Program-made: the position numbers and the translations under genes | Assembly (NCBI RefSeq): GCF_006438925.1 | Contig: NZ_RCZA01000003.1 | Span: forward strand, 556,656 to 620,655 | Length of the DNA: 64,000 bases | Direction: 5' to 3' | From: Pseudomonas mandelii | GTDB taxonomy: Bacteria; Pseudomonadota; Gammaproteobacteria; Pseudomonadales; Pseudomonadaceae | The notes under the pieces: model-generated | Database searches by the model: none | Told to the model about the DNA's origin: nothing | What the model saw: the letters and a program-made list of their open reading frames with translations, nothing else | Shown: positions 39,887-49,643 of the stretch, one piece after another | How positions within the stretch are numbered: position 1 is the first letter of the stretch | Layout of the letters: the number at the start of each line of letters is the position of its first letter

Positions 39887-40315
39887 TCAGGCCGGCACAC
39901 CCAAAATGATATGCGACGCCTTGATCACCGCCGTCGCACTCACGCCCGGCGCCAGGCCCAGTTCTGCCACAGCCTGGCGTGTCACGATCGAATAGACCTC
40001 GGTGCCGCCGTCGAGCTGGATGACCACTTCGGAGTTCACGGCGCCATCGATGACACTGGTGACCTTGCCTTCCAGGCAATTGCGCGCCGAGAGGCGAATG
40101 TCGCTGGATTCGGTCATCAACATGACCCACGGCGCCTTCACCAGCGCGATCGCTTCCTTGCCGACCGCCAGGCCGAGGTTCTTCACACTTTCCATGGTCA
40201 CCACAGCCACCAGTTCATTGCCGCCCGACAGTTTCAGTGAGACTTCGGCGTTTACCGCTCCGGGTTGCAATTGACTGATGGTGCCTTTGAAGACGTTACG
40301 TGCGCTGACTTTCAT
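39887..40315 (-). CDS. molbindin-type protein with two TOBE/Mop domains
   Basis: 142 residues made of two tandem Mop repeats: SARNVFKGTISQLQPGAVNAEV (residues 3-24) and SARNCLEGKVTSVIDGAVNSEV (about 75-96). Such proteins bind molybdate or tungstate in the cytoplasm for storage or sensing. No mod transporter genes adjoin. Stop is three bases from the convergent higA stop. Confidence 0.88.
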   Translation of the reverse strand: MKVSARNVFKGTISQLQPGAVNAEVSLKLSGGNELVAVVTMESVKNLGLAVGKEAIALVKAPWVMLMTESSDIRLSARNCLEGKVTSVIDGAVNSEVVIQLDGGTEVYSIVTRQAVAELGLAPGVSATAVIKASHIILGVPA

Positions 40316-40351
40316 GACGTGTCTCCTCGAACAATTATTGTTGTATTCAGC

Positions 40352-41446
40352 CTAGCGAGAGATCTTCAGCGCCTGTCGCGCCTGATGCTTCTCCAGCGCC
40401 AGCTCGATCAAACGACTGACCAGCTCGCTGTACGTCATACCTGTGGCCTGCCATAACTTGGGGTACATGCTGATGCGGGTGAAGCCGGGCAACGAGTTGA
40501 TCTCATTGATCAGCACTTCGCCACTCTCGGTCAGGAACACATCGACCCGCGCCAGCCCGGAACAGCCCAGCACCTGAAACGCCTCGACGGCCAGGGCACG
40601 GATGCGTTCACTGGCCTCGAGGCTGATGTTTGCCGGCACCACCACTTCAGCCGCTTGAGCGTCGATGTATTTGCTGTCGTAGGAATAGAACCCGCTGCGC
40701 ACCACGATCTCGCCACAACCGCTGGCAATGGCGTCTTCGTTGCCGAGCACCGCGCATTCAATCTCGCGGCCGCTGACGGCGGACTCGACCAGGACTTTCT
40801 CATCGAAACCCAGGGCCAGTTCCACTGCTGCCGCGTACTCGGCTTCATCATTCACCTTGCTTACGCCCACGGAAGATCCCTGGTTTGCCGGTTTGACGAA
40901 CAGCGGCAGACCGAGCTTGCCTTGCACCTCGGCGAATCCGGTGCGCGCTGCGGTGGCGCGGGTCAGGGTGACGAACGGCGTAACCGCCAACCCGGCGTCA
41001 CGCAGCAGGCGCTTGCTGATGTCTTTGTCCATGCAGACGGCCGAACCGAGTACATCGGAGCCGACAAACGGCAGATCGGCCATGCGCAGCAAGCCTTGCA
41101 GGCAACCGTCTTCGCCCAGGGTGCCGTGGACGATCGGAAAGATCACATCGACGTGCGCCAGCATTTCCCGACTGGAGGTTTCCACCAATTGCTGACTGGC
41201 CTTGCCCGGCACGACGGCCAGTTCACGGTTGGACTGGTTAAGGGCAATCAGCGCCGGGTTTTCCTGGTTGAGCAGGAAATTCGAAGGGTCGTTCAGATGC
41301 CAGTGGCCTTGCTTGTCGATGCCGATCAGCACCGGTTCGAAGCGCGACCGATCCAATGCATCGACGATGTTTTTCGCCGATTGCAGCGACACTTCGTGTT
41401 CAGCCGAACGACCGCCAAAAATAATGCCTACCCGCAGTTTGCTCAT
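40352..41446 (-). CDS. ddlA: D-alanine--D-alanine ligase
   Basis: ATP-grasp ligase that makes D-Ala-D-Ala for peptidoglycan. 364 residues, the longer DdlA-type. [14 protein letters not shown] (N-terminus), [15 protein letters not shown] (ATP loop) and [20 protein letters not shown] (metal and D-Ala site) are present. Pseudomonas usually has a second ddl in the mur/ftsZ cluster, so this would be the extra copy. Not linked to other cell-wall genes here. Confidence 0.92.
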   Translation of the reverse strand: MSKLRVGIIFGGRSAEHEVSLQSAKNIVDALDRSRFEPVLIGIDKQGHWHLNDPSNFLLNQENPALIALNQSNRELAVVPGKASQQLVETSSREMLAHVDVIFPIVHGTLGEDGCLQGLLRMADLPFVGSDVLGSAVCMDKDISKRLLRDAGLAVTPFVTLTRATAARTGFAEVQGKLGLPLFVKPANQGSSVGVSKVNDEAEYAAAVELALGFDEKVLVESAVSGREIECAVLGNEDAIASGCGEIVVRSGFYSYDSKYIDAQAAEVVVPANISLEASERIRALAVEAFQVLGCSGLARVDVFLTESGEVLINEINSLPGFTRISMYPKLWQATGMTYSELVSRLIELALEKHQARQALKISR

Positions 41447-41573
41447 TCAGAACTCCTCAACGATTGGCCACCAGATGCGTGCCGAACAGTCGTTAGCCGC
41501 TGCCAGCAACACACCGCCGAGGCGTTAAAATGTGGACGCAGTACAACAAGCAGGCGCAATGGAGCGCTTACTT

Positions 41574-41786
41574 TTACTCGACGTCAGGCACATGGATCAA
41601 CAGGTCACCCGGCTGACAATTCAAATGTTTGCAAATCGCGTCCAGCGTCGCCAGGCGCAGCCCCTTGACCTTGCCCTGCTTCAACAGCGACAGGTTCGCT
41701 TCGGTAATGCCGATAGCGGCGGCGAGGTCTTTGGATTTGACTTTACGTAGTGCGAGCATCACGTCCAGCTGAATGACAATTGACAT
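41574..41786 (-). CDS. small XRE family regulator
   Basis: 70-residue helix-turn-helix protein (MSIVIQLDVMLALRKVKSKD) with recognition-helix region AAIGITEANLSLLKQGKVKG, of the YozG-like Cro/CI group. It starts 7 bases after the DUF2975 gene; the frame is open upstream but overlaps that gene. Such pairs (membrane DUF2975 plus tiny XRE) occur widely in bacteria, and the XRE protein probably controls its own operon. Confidence 0.85.
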   Translation of the reverse strand: MSIVIQLDVMLALRKVKSKDLAAAIGITEANLSLLKQGKVKGLRLATLDAICKHLNCQPGDLLIHVPDVE

Positions 41787-41793
41787 AAAAATC

Positions 41794-42354
41794 TCAAACA
41801 AAGGTGCGGTATTCAGAGTCCACTTCACTGGCCTGCCTGAGAATACGCGCAATGATCGATATACACGCAGCCAGGAACAACGCGACAAAGGTGGGAGCCG
41901 TGATACTGAGGGTAATCAGCCGTTCACCGATCGGCGCATTCATCGTCACCCAGAAACTGAGCACTGGCTCACACAGGAAATCGAGTAATACCCAGAGCGC
42001 CACGGCCCTTCCGACCAGACCTAAATGAACAGCCGACTCACTGGAGAAATACTCGCCGCGCGAATAGTTCTGGAACAGTCGACGCAAATTCCCCAACCCG
42101 TATGCCAGCGCCAGCAAAGGCACGCTCGACAACAGAATACCGCCCAGTATTTGCCACCACGGGAACAACATTGCTTTATCGGTGATATGCGAAAGTTGGC
42201 GATCGGTAAGCGCAAAACCGAGCCCCCATCCATCCTTCGCAGCCAGGAAAGGAAAGAGCCAAAGCACAACATTGATCACCAGCATTGCGATGATAAGAAA
42301 AAGAGTCACAGCGGCCATGCGTTGGCTCAATTGAGCAAGACGATTGGAAGTCAC
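41794..42354 (-). CDS. DUF2975 membrane protein
   Basis: 186 residues, four predicted membrane helices (about 15-38, 65-88, 108-130, 145-168) with the DUF2975 block LRRLFQNYSRGEYFSSESAVHLG between helices 2 and 3. Function unknown. Followed by the small XRE regulator, divergent from the AraC gene across an AT-rich 160-base gap. Confidence 0.82.
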   Translation of the reverse strand: MTSNRLAQLSQRMAAVTLFLIIAMLVINVVLWLFPFLAAKDGWGLGFALTDRQLSHITDKAMLFPWWQILGGILLSSVPLLALAYGLGNLRRLFQNYSRGEYFSSESAVHLGLVGRAVALWVLLDFLCEPVLSFWVTMNAPIGERLITLSITAPTFVALFLAACISIIARILRQASEVDSEYRTFV

Positions 42355-42518
42355 GGCAATACCTCACAGGGAATAAATGTGAGCAAACGCTAAACTACAA
42401 ATTATCGCAAAACAATAATTTATTACTGTAATACATATATATAAACGCTTCCGTACACATTAAATCCCCCTTAGGGTAATGTTCCACTCACAGCTTCAAG
42501 GCGATCGAGCATCCTCGG

Positions 42519-43328
42519 ATGGGCAAAAAAATCATTCACCACGACTGGTTCCACCGCGCGCCCGACGTCGGCGGGCTTCAGCGTTTCGAAGCGTTTTTTG
42601 CAGGCCACGGCTACGACCTTCACCGCCACGACACCTATGCCATCGGCCATACTCTGGCCGGTGTGCAGAGTTTTCAGTACCGCGGAGGCTGGCGCCACAG
42701 TCTGCCGGGCGGGACCATGGTGCTGCACCCGGACGAAGTTCACGATGGCGAAGCCGGTACCGAGATCGGGTTCCAGTACCGAATGATGTACATCGAACCG
42801 GCACTGATCCAGCAGATGCTCGGCGGCCAGCCGTTGCCGTTTATCAAGACCGGCCTGTCAGCCGATCCAGGTTTGTTCGCCGCTACCGCCGTGCTGCTGC
42901 GAAGCCTCGATTGTCCCCTCGATCCTCTGGAAGAGCAGGATGCGCTGTTCGACCTGGCCCAAGCCTTGAACAGCGTTTCCGGAGTGCCTGACACCCGCCA
43001 GAGCTTCGACTACGTGGCCGCCGAACGCGCGCGGGAATTCATCCACAGCGCCCTGGATCGCACCGTGACGCTGGAAGAGCTGGCGCAACACAGTGGTCGC
43101 GATCGCTGGAGTCTGTCGCGGGATTTCCGCCTGTTGTTCGGCACCAGCCCTTATCGATACCTGACCATGCGCCGCCTGGACCTGGTCCGCTCGTTGCTGA
43201 TCCAGGGCCAGTCACTGGTCAGCGCCGCGCTGATCGCCGGCTTCACCGATCAGAGCCACATGACCCGGCAGTTCAGCAAAACCTACGGCTTGTCGCCGGC
43301 CCGCTGGATGAAAATGCACCGCCGCTGA
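42519..43328 (+). CDS. AraC family transcriptional regulator
   Basis: 269 residues: N-terminal cupin effector domain (about 20-105, HRHDTYAIGHTLAG and HPDEVHDGEAG) and C-terminal double helix-turn-helix (about 165-265) with DRTVTLEELAQHSGRDRWSLSR and the closing FSKTYGLSPARWM. The stop-to-start distance to the cupin gene is 76 bases. Upstream DNA (42390-42470) is strikingly AT-rich, likely its promoter. Effector unknown; the order with cupin and flavin-reductase genes suggests small-molecule metabolism. Confidence 0.88.
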   Translation: MGKKIIHHDWFHRAPDVGGLQRFEAFFAGHGYDLHRHDTYAIGHTLAGVQSFQYRGGWRHSLPGGTMVLHPDEVHDGEAGTEIGFQYRMMYIEPALIQQMLGGQPLPFIKTGLSADPGLFAATAVLLRSLDCPLDPLEEQDALFDLAQALNSVSGVPDTRQSFDYVAAERAREFIHSALDRTVTLEELAQHSGRDRWSLSRDFRLLFGTSPYRYLTMRRLDLVRSLLIQGQSLVSAALIAGFTDQSHMTRQFSKTYGLSPARWMKMHRR

Positions 43329-43404
43329 GCCACGCACAATCGTTCAAGAAGCACACTGATGCGTGGGCTATCGTGGATTTACGATCAACCACGAGAGCTG
43401 CTTC

Positions 43405-43773
43405 ATGAAAGCTTACGAAAGCCTGAACTTCGCTGAAAAAATCTCCAGGATCGGCTCGTACTGGACGCCTCGGGTCATCGCCGAAATGAACGACTACCAG
43501 TTCAAAGTGGTGAAACTGCTGGGGGATTTCATCTGGCACGATCACCTGGATACCGACGAAACCTTCATCGTCCTCGAAGGGCAATTGCGCATCGATTTTC
43601 GCGACGGCCACGTGCTGGTGAACGCCGGTGAAATGTATGTGGTGTCAAAAGGTGTCGAGCACAAACCGTTCGCCGAGCAGGAGGTGAAACTCCTGCTGAT
43701 CGAACCCAAGGGTGTGCTGAACACGGGTAACGAAGGTGGCGAGCGCACGGCGCAGAATGACGTCTGGGTGTGA
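43405..43773 (+). CDS. cupin domain protein
   Basis: 122 residues, one cupin barrel: HDHLDTDETFIVLEG (His, His, Glu ligands) and the second motif VSKGVEHKPFAEQEV. ATG 43405 is preceded by GAGAG; an in-frame GTG 42 bases earlier lacks one. Role unknown. Confidence 0.8.
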   Translation: MKAYESLNFAEKISRIGSYWTPRVIAEMNDYQFKVVKLLGDFIWHDHLDTDETFIVLEGQLRIDFRDGHVLVNAGEMYVVSKGVEHKPFAEQEVKLLLIEPKGVLNTGNEGGERTAQNDVWV

Positions 43774-43785
43774 AAGGCCGGCTGC

Positions 43786-44385
43786 TTACGGCTGCAAGGT
43801 TTTGCCGTCCACTGGATCGCCGATTTTCAGGAAATGCCCGCCCGCCACATGGTGCAAGGTGCGCAACGCGTCGTGCCCTTCGAAGTGCCAGCGTCCCTCA
43901 CTGAACACTCGCTCGTCTGCCTGAGCGGCAATCACTTCGGCCAGGAACAGATCGTACTGCTGGTGATTGCCGGGCTCCGGCAGCAGTCGGCATTCCAGCC
44001 AGGCGACGCAGCCTTCGAGCATCGGTGCATCGATCAATTCAGCGCTGAAGGTGGACAAGCCATAGACCTGGAACTTGTCCCGGCCCTGGTCCCGGGTCAA
44101 CTCCAGGCCGGACGTCGAACCCACGGTCTGGACGATATCGGCCTGGGCGGCGCAGGGAACATTGAGCACAAACGTGCCCGAAGCCTCCAGCAATTGCCGG
44201 GTCCAGGTGGACTTGTCCAGCACCACGGCAATTTTCGGCGGCTCGAAATCCAGCGGCATGGCCCAGGCCGCCGCCATGATGTTGCGCTGGCCGTCATGGG
44301 CCGCGCTGACCAACACGGTCGGGCCGTGATTGAGCAGACGATAAGCCTTGGCCAAGGGAACCGGACGGCGGTGAGAAACGCTCAT
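43786..44385 (-). CDS. flavin reductase family (FMN-binding split-barrel) protein
   Basis: 199 residues of the flavin-reductase-like domain: N-terminal GPTVLVSAAHDGQRNIMAAAW binds FMN, SGTFVLNVPCAA is the second family block. Such proteins reduce flavins or act as oxygenase partners. Convergent with the cupin gene (12 bases between stops). Confidence 0.85.
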   Translation of the reverse strand: MSVSHRRPVPLAKAYRLLNHGPTVLVSAAHDGQRNIMAAAWAMPLDFEPPKIAVVLDKSTWTRQLLEASGTFVLNVPCAAQADIVQTVGSTSGLELTRDQGRDKFQVYGLSTFSAELIDAPMLEGCVAWLECRLLPEPGNHQQYDLFLAEVIAAQADERVFSEGRWHFEGHDALRTLHHVAGGHFLKIGDPVDGKTLQP

Positions 44386-44442
44386 GATGGCGACTCCTGG
44401 GGAAAACGCCGATTGTAGCGATTTACGCCGCGATGGCAGGCA

Positions 44443-45759
44443 TCAAGTCGCCAACTGATTGGCAAACTGGCCGACCGCGTTCACCACTTTCTGTGCGCCG
44501 TCCTGAATCTCGACAATCACCGTCCCCGCCTCTGCCGCCAGCGCCAGCCCTTGTTCAGCCTGGAGTTTGCCCTCGGTCATCAGCGCCACGGCGTTGCGTG
44601 CCATGTCCTGGTTCTGACGCACTACGCCGACAATCTCATCGGTTGCCTGGCTGGTGCGCGAAGCCAATTGCCGGACCTCATCCGCCACTACCGCAAACCC
44701 CCGCCCCTGTTCCCCGGCCCGAGCCGCTTCGATGGCGGCGTTGAGCGCCAGCAGGTTGGTCTGTTCGGCAATCCCGCTAATGGTTTTGACGATGGTGCCG
44801 ATCACCAGCGACTGCTCGTTCAGCGCTTCGATGCCTTCGCCGGCGGTCTGCATGTGCTTGGCAAGGTCACGCATCACGTTGACCGCCTGAGTCACCACGG
44901 AGTTACCGCGCTGCGCGCTGCTGTCGGTTTGCTGCGAGGTGCTGTAGGCAATGTTGGCCGCTTCGGCGACGGCTTGCTCCTGATTGACCTGATCGGTAAT
45001 CACCGTGGCGAACTTCACCACTTTGTAGAGCTTGTTGTTGGCGTCGACCACCGGGTTATAGGAAGCCTCCAGCCAGACCACGCGACCGTGGCTGTCGATG
45101 CGTTTGAAACGCCCGGCGACGAACTCGCCTGCATTCAAGCGGCGCCAGAAGTCCTGATACCCGGCGCTGTTGTATTCCTCGGGTTCGCAGAAAGTGCGGT
45201 GATGTTTGCCCTTGATCTGCGCCAGGCTGTAACCCATGCCGCTGAGGAACCGGTCGTTGGCCGCCAGCACGTTGCCATTGAGGTCAAACTCGATCACCGC
45301 CGTGGAGCGCACGAGGGCGCCAATCAGGTTCTCATGCTCACGAGATGCCTCGATGGTGCGGGTCAGGTCACTGGAGTAAATCGAGAAGTGTTTGATCTGG
45401 CCATCCGCGGACCGAACCGGCTGCACGATCGAACGCAGCCAGGCTTCCTGGCCATTGCCGCGCAATAAACGGACCGTGCCTGCGAAGTGCTCGCCACGGG
45501 TCAGCGCGGTCTTGAAGCGGCGGTGGAATTCGTCCGACTTCACATGGGCCGGGACGATGTCTTCGATGTGTCGCCCTATCAGGTCGCTGCTTTTGTAGAG
45601 CATCTCACCGATGAAGTTCTGGTTGACCGATTGAATCCGCCCATCGGCATCGAGGGTCAGGACCAGCATCTCGCTTTCCAGACTTTCCTTCACTTGCTGA
45701 AGGCTGGAGAGTTCTTCGCGAAGAGCCGACAGCTCCTGCTTCAAGCGTTTGTTGAACAT
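44443..45759 (-). CDS. soluble PAS-PAS chemoreceptor-like protein (BdlA/Aer type)
   Basis: 438 residues without membrane helix or HAMP. A short N-terminal coiled coil (1-25), two PAS domains (about 28-125 and 148-245; second with [20 protein letters not shown]), then a methyl-accepting signalling domain whose tip has [20 protein letters not shown]. This layout matches P. aeruginosa BdlA, a biofilm-dispersal regulator, and other cytoplasmic PAS-MCPs. Redox, haem or small-ligand sensing is possible. Stands alone. Confidence 0.8.
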   Translation of the reverse strand: MFNKRLKQELSALREELSSLQQVKESLESEMLVLTLDADGRIQSVNQNFIGEMLYKSSDLIGRHIEDIVPAHVKSDEFHRRFKTALTRGEHFAGTVRLLRGNGQEAWLRSIVQPVRSADGQIKHFSIYSSDLTRTIEASREHENLIGALVRSTAVIEFDLNGNVLAANDRFLSGMGYSLAQIKGKHHRTFCEPEEYNSAGYQDFWRRLNAGEFVAGRFKRIDSHGRVVWLEASYNPVVDANNKLYKVVKFATVITDQVNQEQAVAEAANIAYSTSQQTDSSAQRGNSVVTQAVNVMRDLAKHMQTAGEGIEALNEQSLVIGTIVKTISGIAEQTNLLALNAAIEAARAGEQGRGFAVVADEVRQLASRTSQATDEIVGVVRQNQDMARNAVALMTEGKLQAEQGLALAAEAGTVIVEIQDGAQKVVNAVGQFANQLAT

Positions 45760-45881
45760 GGGGGATACACCGATGGACAGGGATAAAAAGCGGCATGCAG
45801 CCTAGCCATCGGCCTTGGGGATATTTTCTGAAGAGTGTTTCAGGGTTGTCCTACAAAAATAGTTGCGGTGCGCCCACCTGA

Positions 45882-46436
45882 TCAGCTGACACGGTTTAGC
45901 CGTGCCATCACGTCTTCCATCTTCGGCCGCCGCGCGGCCCATTCCTGTCGAGTAATACCCAGCATCACCACATCGACTCTGACGTTGTCCTTGATGATGT
46001 TCTGCCGTCGCACGCCCTCAACGGAAAAGCCGAACTTCTGGTGCAGCCTGATCACCGCCGGGTTGCTCTGCAACACCTCACAGTTGAGCTTTTCCAGACC
46101 TGCCACACCAAACGCGTGGTCCAGAAGCCAGAACTCCAACCGACTGCCCAGCCCTTGTCCTTGCAGATCACTGTCGAGATAAAAAGCCCAGTCAGCCGTT
46201 TTGTGCAACGTGCTGATCGCGTTCAGCGACACCACGCCACGGGCTGCGCTGTCGAGCATGAGTACGAACACGGATTGACGCGGATTGTCCGTTAACGAGC
46301 CGAGCCAGGCCGTGTGCTCGGCCTCGGATATCTCATGATCGGTGTACATGTATTGGCGAACATCAGGCTGATTGCGCAAATCCCGCACACGCGACTGAAC
46401 CTGACAGGACACTTCAAGGATGGGTACCAATTGCAC
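45882..46436 (-). CDS. GNAT acetyltransferase, PseH-like
   Basis: 184 residues. Acetyl-CoA loop DLQGQGLGSRLEFWLLD, N-terminal NQPDVRQYMYTDHEIS and C-terminal KFGFSVEGVRRQNI match PseH, which acetylates the 4-amino group of the altrosamine precursor of pseudaminic acid. No other pse genes are in the window. The start is GTG 46436 with AAAGGAG eight bases upstream; the frame runs far into the MFS gene but that part is unrelated. Possibly another nucleotide-sugar or amine substrate. Confidence 0.75.
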   Translation of the reverse strand: MQLVPILEVSCQVQSRVRDLRNQPDVRQYMYTDHEISEAEHTAWLGSLTDNPRQSVFVLMLDSAARGVVSLNAISTLHKTADWAFYLDSDLQGQGLGSRLEFWLLDHAFGVAGLEKLNCEVLQSNPAVIRLHQKFGFSVEGVRRQNIIKDNVRVDVVMLGITRQEWAARRPKMEDVMARLNRVS

Positions 46437-46495
46437 TTGTGCTGCTCCTTTGCATTGTGTTGCTCCTGTACATCGCAGGAACCCGCTGACAGTCA

Positions 46496-47809
46496 CTAAA
46501 CGCAGGGAGCCACGCTGCGGCTCCCGACGCTGGGCAAGCGCGCGCCGAAATATGCTGCGCTGCTGACCCCTACAGCCCCCATCACCGCGCAGAAGATCAC
46601 GCAGATCCATGGGCTCCACGGCATCAGACCGATCAGCAACAACGGTGTGATACTCGCCCAGACGGCGTAGGCAATGTTGTAGGTGAAGGAAATCCCCGAG
46701 ACACGAATCCGCGCCGGGAACAGGCTGACCATCACCGACGGCACCGCGCCGACCACCCCGCAACCAAGACCGGCCACCGCATACGCCAGACCGATCCAGT
46801 TGCCACCAATGATCAGGCAGGTATAGAGCACGCCGATGCCCAATGGCAGCAGCAGGCTATAGAGCATCACCGTACGCCAGGCGCCAATGCGGTCGACCAG
46901 CAGCCCGGCGAGTACGCAGCCAATATTCAGAAAGACAATGCCCAAGGCACTCAGGGCGAAGGTGTGGCTAGCGGTCATACCGAAGGTTTTCTGCATCATG
47001 GTCGGGGTGATCACCACGAACACCACCACTGCCGAGGTCAGTACGCAGGTGAGGATCATCGCCGGCAGCATGGCCAGGCGATGCTCACGCAATACCGTGC
47101 GCAGCGGCAGTTCGACGGCCGCATCACGTTGAGCCTGCATGGCCATGAACACTGGGGTTTCGCTGAGCCAGCGGCGTAGCCAGACGCCGATTACGCCGAA
47201 CACGCCGCCCAGCAGGAACGGGTAACGCCAGGCGTAATCAAGGATTTCTGCCGGGGTGAACGCCTGTGCCAGAAACGTCGCCGTCAGTGCACCGATCAGG
47301 TAACCAAATGTCAACCCGGCCTGCAGGAAACCGAGGGCATAACCGCGATGCCCGGCCGGTGCATGCTCGGCGACGAATACCCAGGCGCTCGGCACCTCAC
47401 CGCCCACCGCCGCGCCCTGGAGGATTCGCAAGGCCAACAGCAGCAGGGGGGCGAAATAACCGATTTGGGCGTAGGTCGGCATGATGCCGATCAGCAGGCA
47501 CGGCAGCGCCATCATCAGGATGCTCAGGCTGAAGACCTTCTTGCGCCCCAATTTGTCGGCGAAATGCGCCATCAGAATCCCGCCCAACGGCCGCGCCAGA
47601 TAACCAGTGGCGAAGATCCCGAAGCTTTGCAGCAGTCGCAGCCACTCGGGCATTTCCGGCGGGAAGAACAGCTGGCTGAGGGTCAGGGCAAAAAATACGA
47701 AAATGATGAAATCGTAGATTTCCAGCGCGCCGCCAAGAGCCGCAAGGCCGAGGGTCTTGTAATCCGAGCGGGTGAACGGCGCCGGGCGCGAGTGGGTGTT
47801 GGCGGTCAT
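46496..47809 (-). CDS. MFS transporter of the metabolite:H+ symporter type
   Basis: 437 residues, 12 membrane helices. The start TLGLAALGGALEIYDFIIF, the loop LGRKKVFSLSILMMALPC and AVGGEVPSAWVFVAEHAPAGHRG are signatures of the MHS (citrate, proline/betaine, shikimate) branch. Substrate not determinable. Start ATG 47809 chosen over an in-frame upstream codon by the MTANTHSRP N-terminus. The PseH-like gene follows 59 bases later. Confidence 0.85.
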   Translation of the reverse strand: MTANTHSRPAPFTRSDYKTLGLAALGGALEIYDFIIFVFFALTLSQLFFPPEMPEWLRLLQSFGIFATGYLARPLGGILMAHFADKLGRKKVFSLSILMMALPCLLIGIMPTYAQIGYFAPLLLLALRILQGAAVGGEVPSAWVFVAEHAPAGHRGYALGFLQAGLTFGYLIGALTATFLAQAFTPAEILDYAWRYPFLLGGVFGVIGVWLRRWLSETPVFMAMQAQRDAAVELPLRTVLREHRLAMLPAMILTCVLTSAVVVFVVITPTMMQKTFGMTASHTFALSALGIVFLNIGCVLAGLLVDRIGAWRTVMLYSLLLPLGIGVLYTCLIIGGNWIGLAYAVAGLGCGVVGAVPSVMVSLFPARIRVSGISFTYNIAYAVWASITPLLLIGLMPWSPWICVIFCAVMGAVGVSSAAYFGARLPSVGSRSVAPCV

Positions 47810-48010
47810 GAAAAGCACTCTGGCATAGGCAAAAAACCAAGGCGCCCATGGTCTACGCAAACGCGCCAGCGGACAACCCGTTAGACCAAAGTCCTAGACG
47901 CGTAAAACTTCGTCACAAAATAGTACCGATTGTTTTACTGTTGGCACCTGTCTGGACGGGCCTTTGCGGCCCCAAAGACCACAACAAACATAAAAATTCG
48001 AGGTACACCC

Positions 48011-49429
48011 GTGGCCGCTGATATCGAAGATACCCGCTCTGCCCGCTTTGCCCTGCGCTGCTCAAGCTTTGCCGAACGCTGGTTCCCCGACTCCTGGGTG
48101 TTTGCCGCGCTGGCAGTGATTATCGTCGCCGTGGCCACCCTGTTCATGGGCGCCAAACCCACCGACGCCGCCATGGCCTTCGGTGACGGCTTCTGGAGCC
48201 TGATCCCGTTCACCATGCAGATGGCTTTCGTGGTGATCGGCGGTTATGTCGTCGCCAGCTCGCCACCGGCAGTGAAGTTGATCGACCGGCTGGCGCGGAT
48301 TCCGAAAAACGGCCGCTCGGCCGTGGCCTGGGTTGCGTTGATCTCCATGGTCGCTTCGCTGCTGAACTGGGGGCTGTCGCTGGTGTTTGGCGGTTTGCTG
48401 GTGCGCGCCCTCGCCCGCCGTACCGATCTGAAAATGGACTACCGTGCCGCCGGTGCTGCCGCCTATCTGGGTCTCGGCGCGGTGTGGGCCTTGGGCCTGT
48501 CCTCGTCCGCCGCGCAATTACAGGCCAACCCGGCCAGCCTGCCGCCATCGATTCTGTCGATCACCGGGGTGATTCCTTTCACGCAAACGATCTTTCTCTG
48601 GCAGTCCGGCGTGATGTTGCTGGCGCTGATCGTGATCTCGCTGATCATTGCCTACGCCACTGCACCCGGCCCGAACTCGGCCCGTGATGCCAAAGCCTGC
48701 GGCATCGATCCGAGCTTTAACCTGCCGCCGTTGCAACCGCGCACCCGACCCGGCGAATGGCTGGAGCACAGCCCGCTGCTGACGATTTTGCTGGTGCTGC
48801 TGGCGGCCGGATGGCTGTTCCACGAGTTCTCGACCAAACCGGCGATCAGTGCGATTTCCGGGCTGAACACCTACAACTTCCTGTTCATCATGCTCGGAGC
48901 CCTGCTGCACTGGCGCCCGCGCAGCTTCCTTGACGCGGTGTCCCGCGCGGTACCGACCACCACGGGCGTACTGATTCAGTTCCCACTGTACGGCTCGATT
49001 GCCGCGCTGATGACCACCGTCAAAGGGACTGACGCTCAGACGCTGGCTCACCACATCTCGACCTTTTTCGTACAAATCGCGTCCCACGACACCTACGCGC
49101 TGCTGATGGGCGTGTACTCGGCGATCCTCGGTTTCTTCATCCCGTCCGGTGGCGGCAAATGGATCATCGAAGCGCCGTACGTTATGCAAGTGGCCACCGA
49201 CCTGAACTACCACCTGGGCTGGGCCGTGCAGATCTACAACGCCGCCGAAGCCCTGCCGAACCTGATCAACCCGTTCTACATGCTGCCGCTGCTGGGTGTG
49301 CTCGGGTTGAAGGCGCGGGACTTGATCGGGTTTTCGTTCGTGCAACTGCTGGTGCACACGCCGCTGGTACTGTTTCTGCTGTGGGCGCTGGGGACGACGC
49401 TGACGTATACGGCACCGGTCATGCCGTAA
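48011..49429 (+). CDS. AtoE family short-chain fatty acid transporter
   Basis: 472 residues, about 12 membrane helices, of the family of E. coli AtoE (short-chain fatty acid uptake). Clear blocks are AERWFPDSWVFAALAV, ASLLNWGLSLVFGGLL, LGLGAVWALGLSSSAAQLQA and FFIPSGGGKWIIEAPYV. GTG start with GAGG seven bases upstream; the frame is open 27 codons further without a binding site. No ato or 3-hydroxybutyrate genes are adjacent, so the substrate is inferred only from family. Confidence 0.88.
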   Translation: MAADIEDTRSARFALRCSSFAERWFPDSWVFAALAVIIVAVATLFMGAKPTDAAMAFGDGFWSLIPFTMQMAFVVIGGYVVASSPPAVKLIDRLARIPKNGRSAVAWVALISMVASLLNWGLSLVFGGLLVRALARRTDLKMDYRAAGAAAYLGLGAVWALGLSSSAAQLQANPASLPPSILSITGVIPFTQTIFLWQSGVMLLALIVISLIIAYATAPGPNSARDAKACGIDPSFNLPPLQPRTRPGEWLEHSPLLTILLVLLAAGWLFHEFSTKPAISAISGLNTYNFLFIMLGALLHWRPRSFLDAVSRAVPTTTGVLIQFPLYGSIAALMTTVKGTDAQTLAHHISTFFVQIASHDTYALLMGVYSAILGFFIPSGGGKWIIEAPYVMQVATDLNYHLGWAVQIYNAAEALPNLINPFYMLPLLGVLGLKARDLIGFSFVQLLVHTPLVLFLLWALGTTLTYTAPVMP

Positions 49430-49437
49430 CACGTATG

Positions 49438-49468
49438 TGATTGCACCTGCTGCGGGCAGGTGCAATCA
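49438..49468 (+). terminator. 13-base perfect hairpin after the AtoE-type gene
   Basis: TGATTGCACCTGC, 5-base loop, GCAGGTGCAATCA. No T run follows, so it is either a terminator of the weaker kind or an mRNA 3'-end stabiliser. Confidence 0.6.
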
Positions 49469-49643
49469 GTTCACCCTGCTTGAGCATGAAACAAACGCCT
49501 AGATTTATCCTACAAACAGGCTCGATTGCGCCTGACATGAAACCCGGAGAGTTCTTATCTCCAACCTATAAATCGCTGAGTAAACTGCGACAGCTCACAA
49601 ACTTTTTAAAGCAAGACAGCACTGACCAAGGATGAACAAGCAC

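Noticed and set aside
46437..46763. N-terminal extension of the PseH-like frame
   Set aside because: Lies inside the MFS gene on the same strand and encodes an Arg/Gly-rich sequence unlike any GNAT protein; the GTG at 46436 has a strong binding site.
49441..49635. 64-codon plus-strand ORF after the AtoE-type gene
   Set aside because: Begins inside the 13-base hairpin, has no binding site and ends by overlapping the next gene start.
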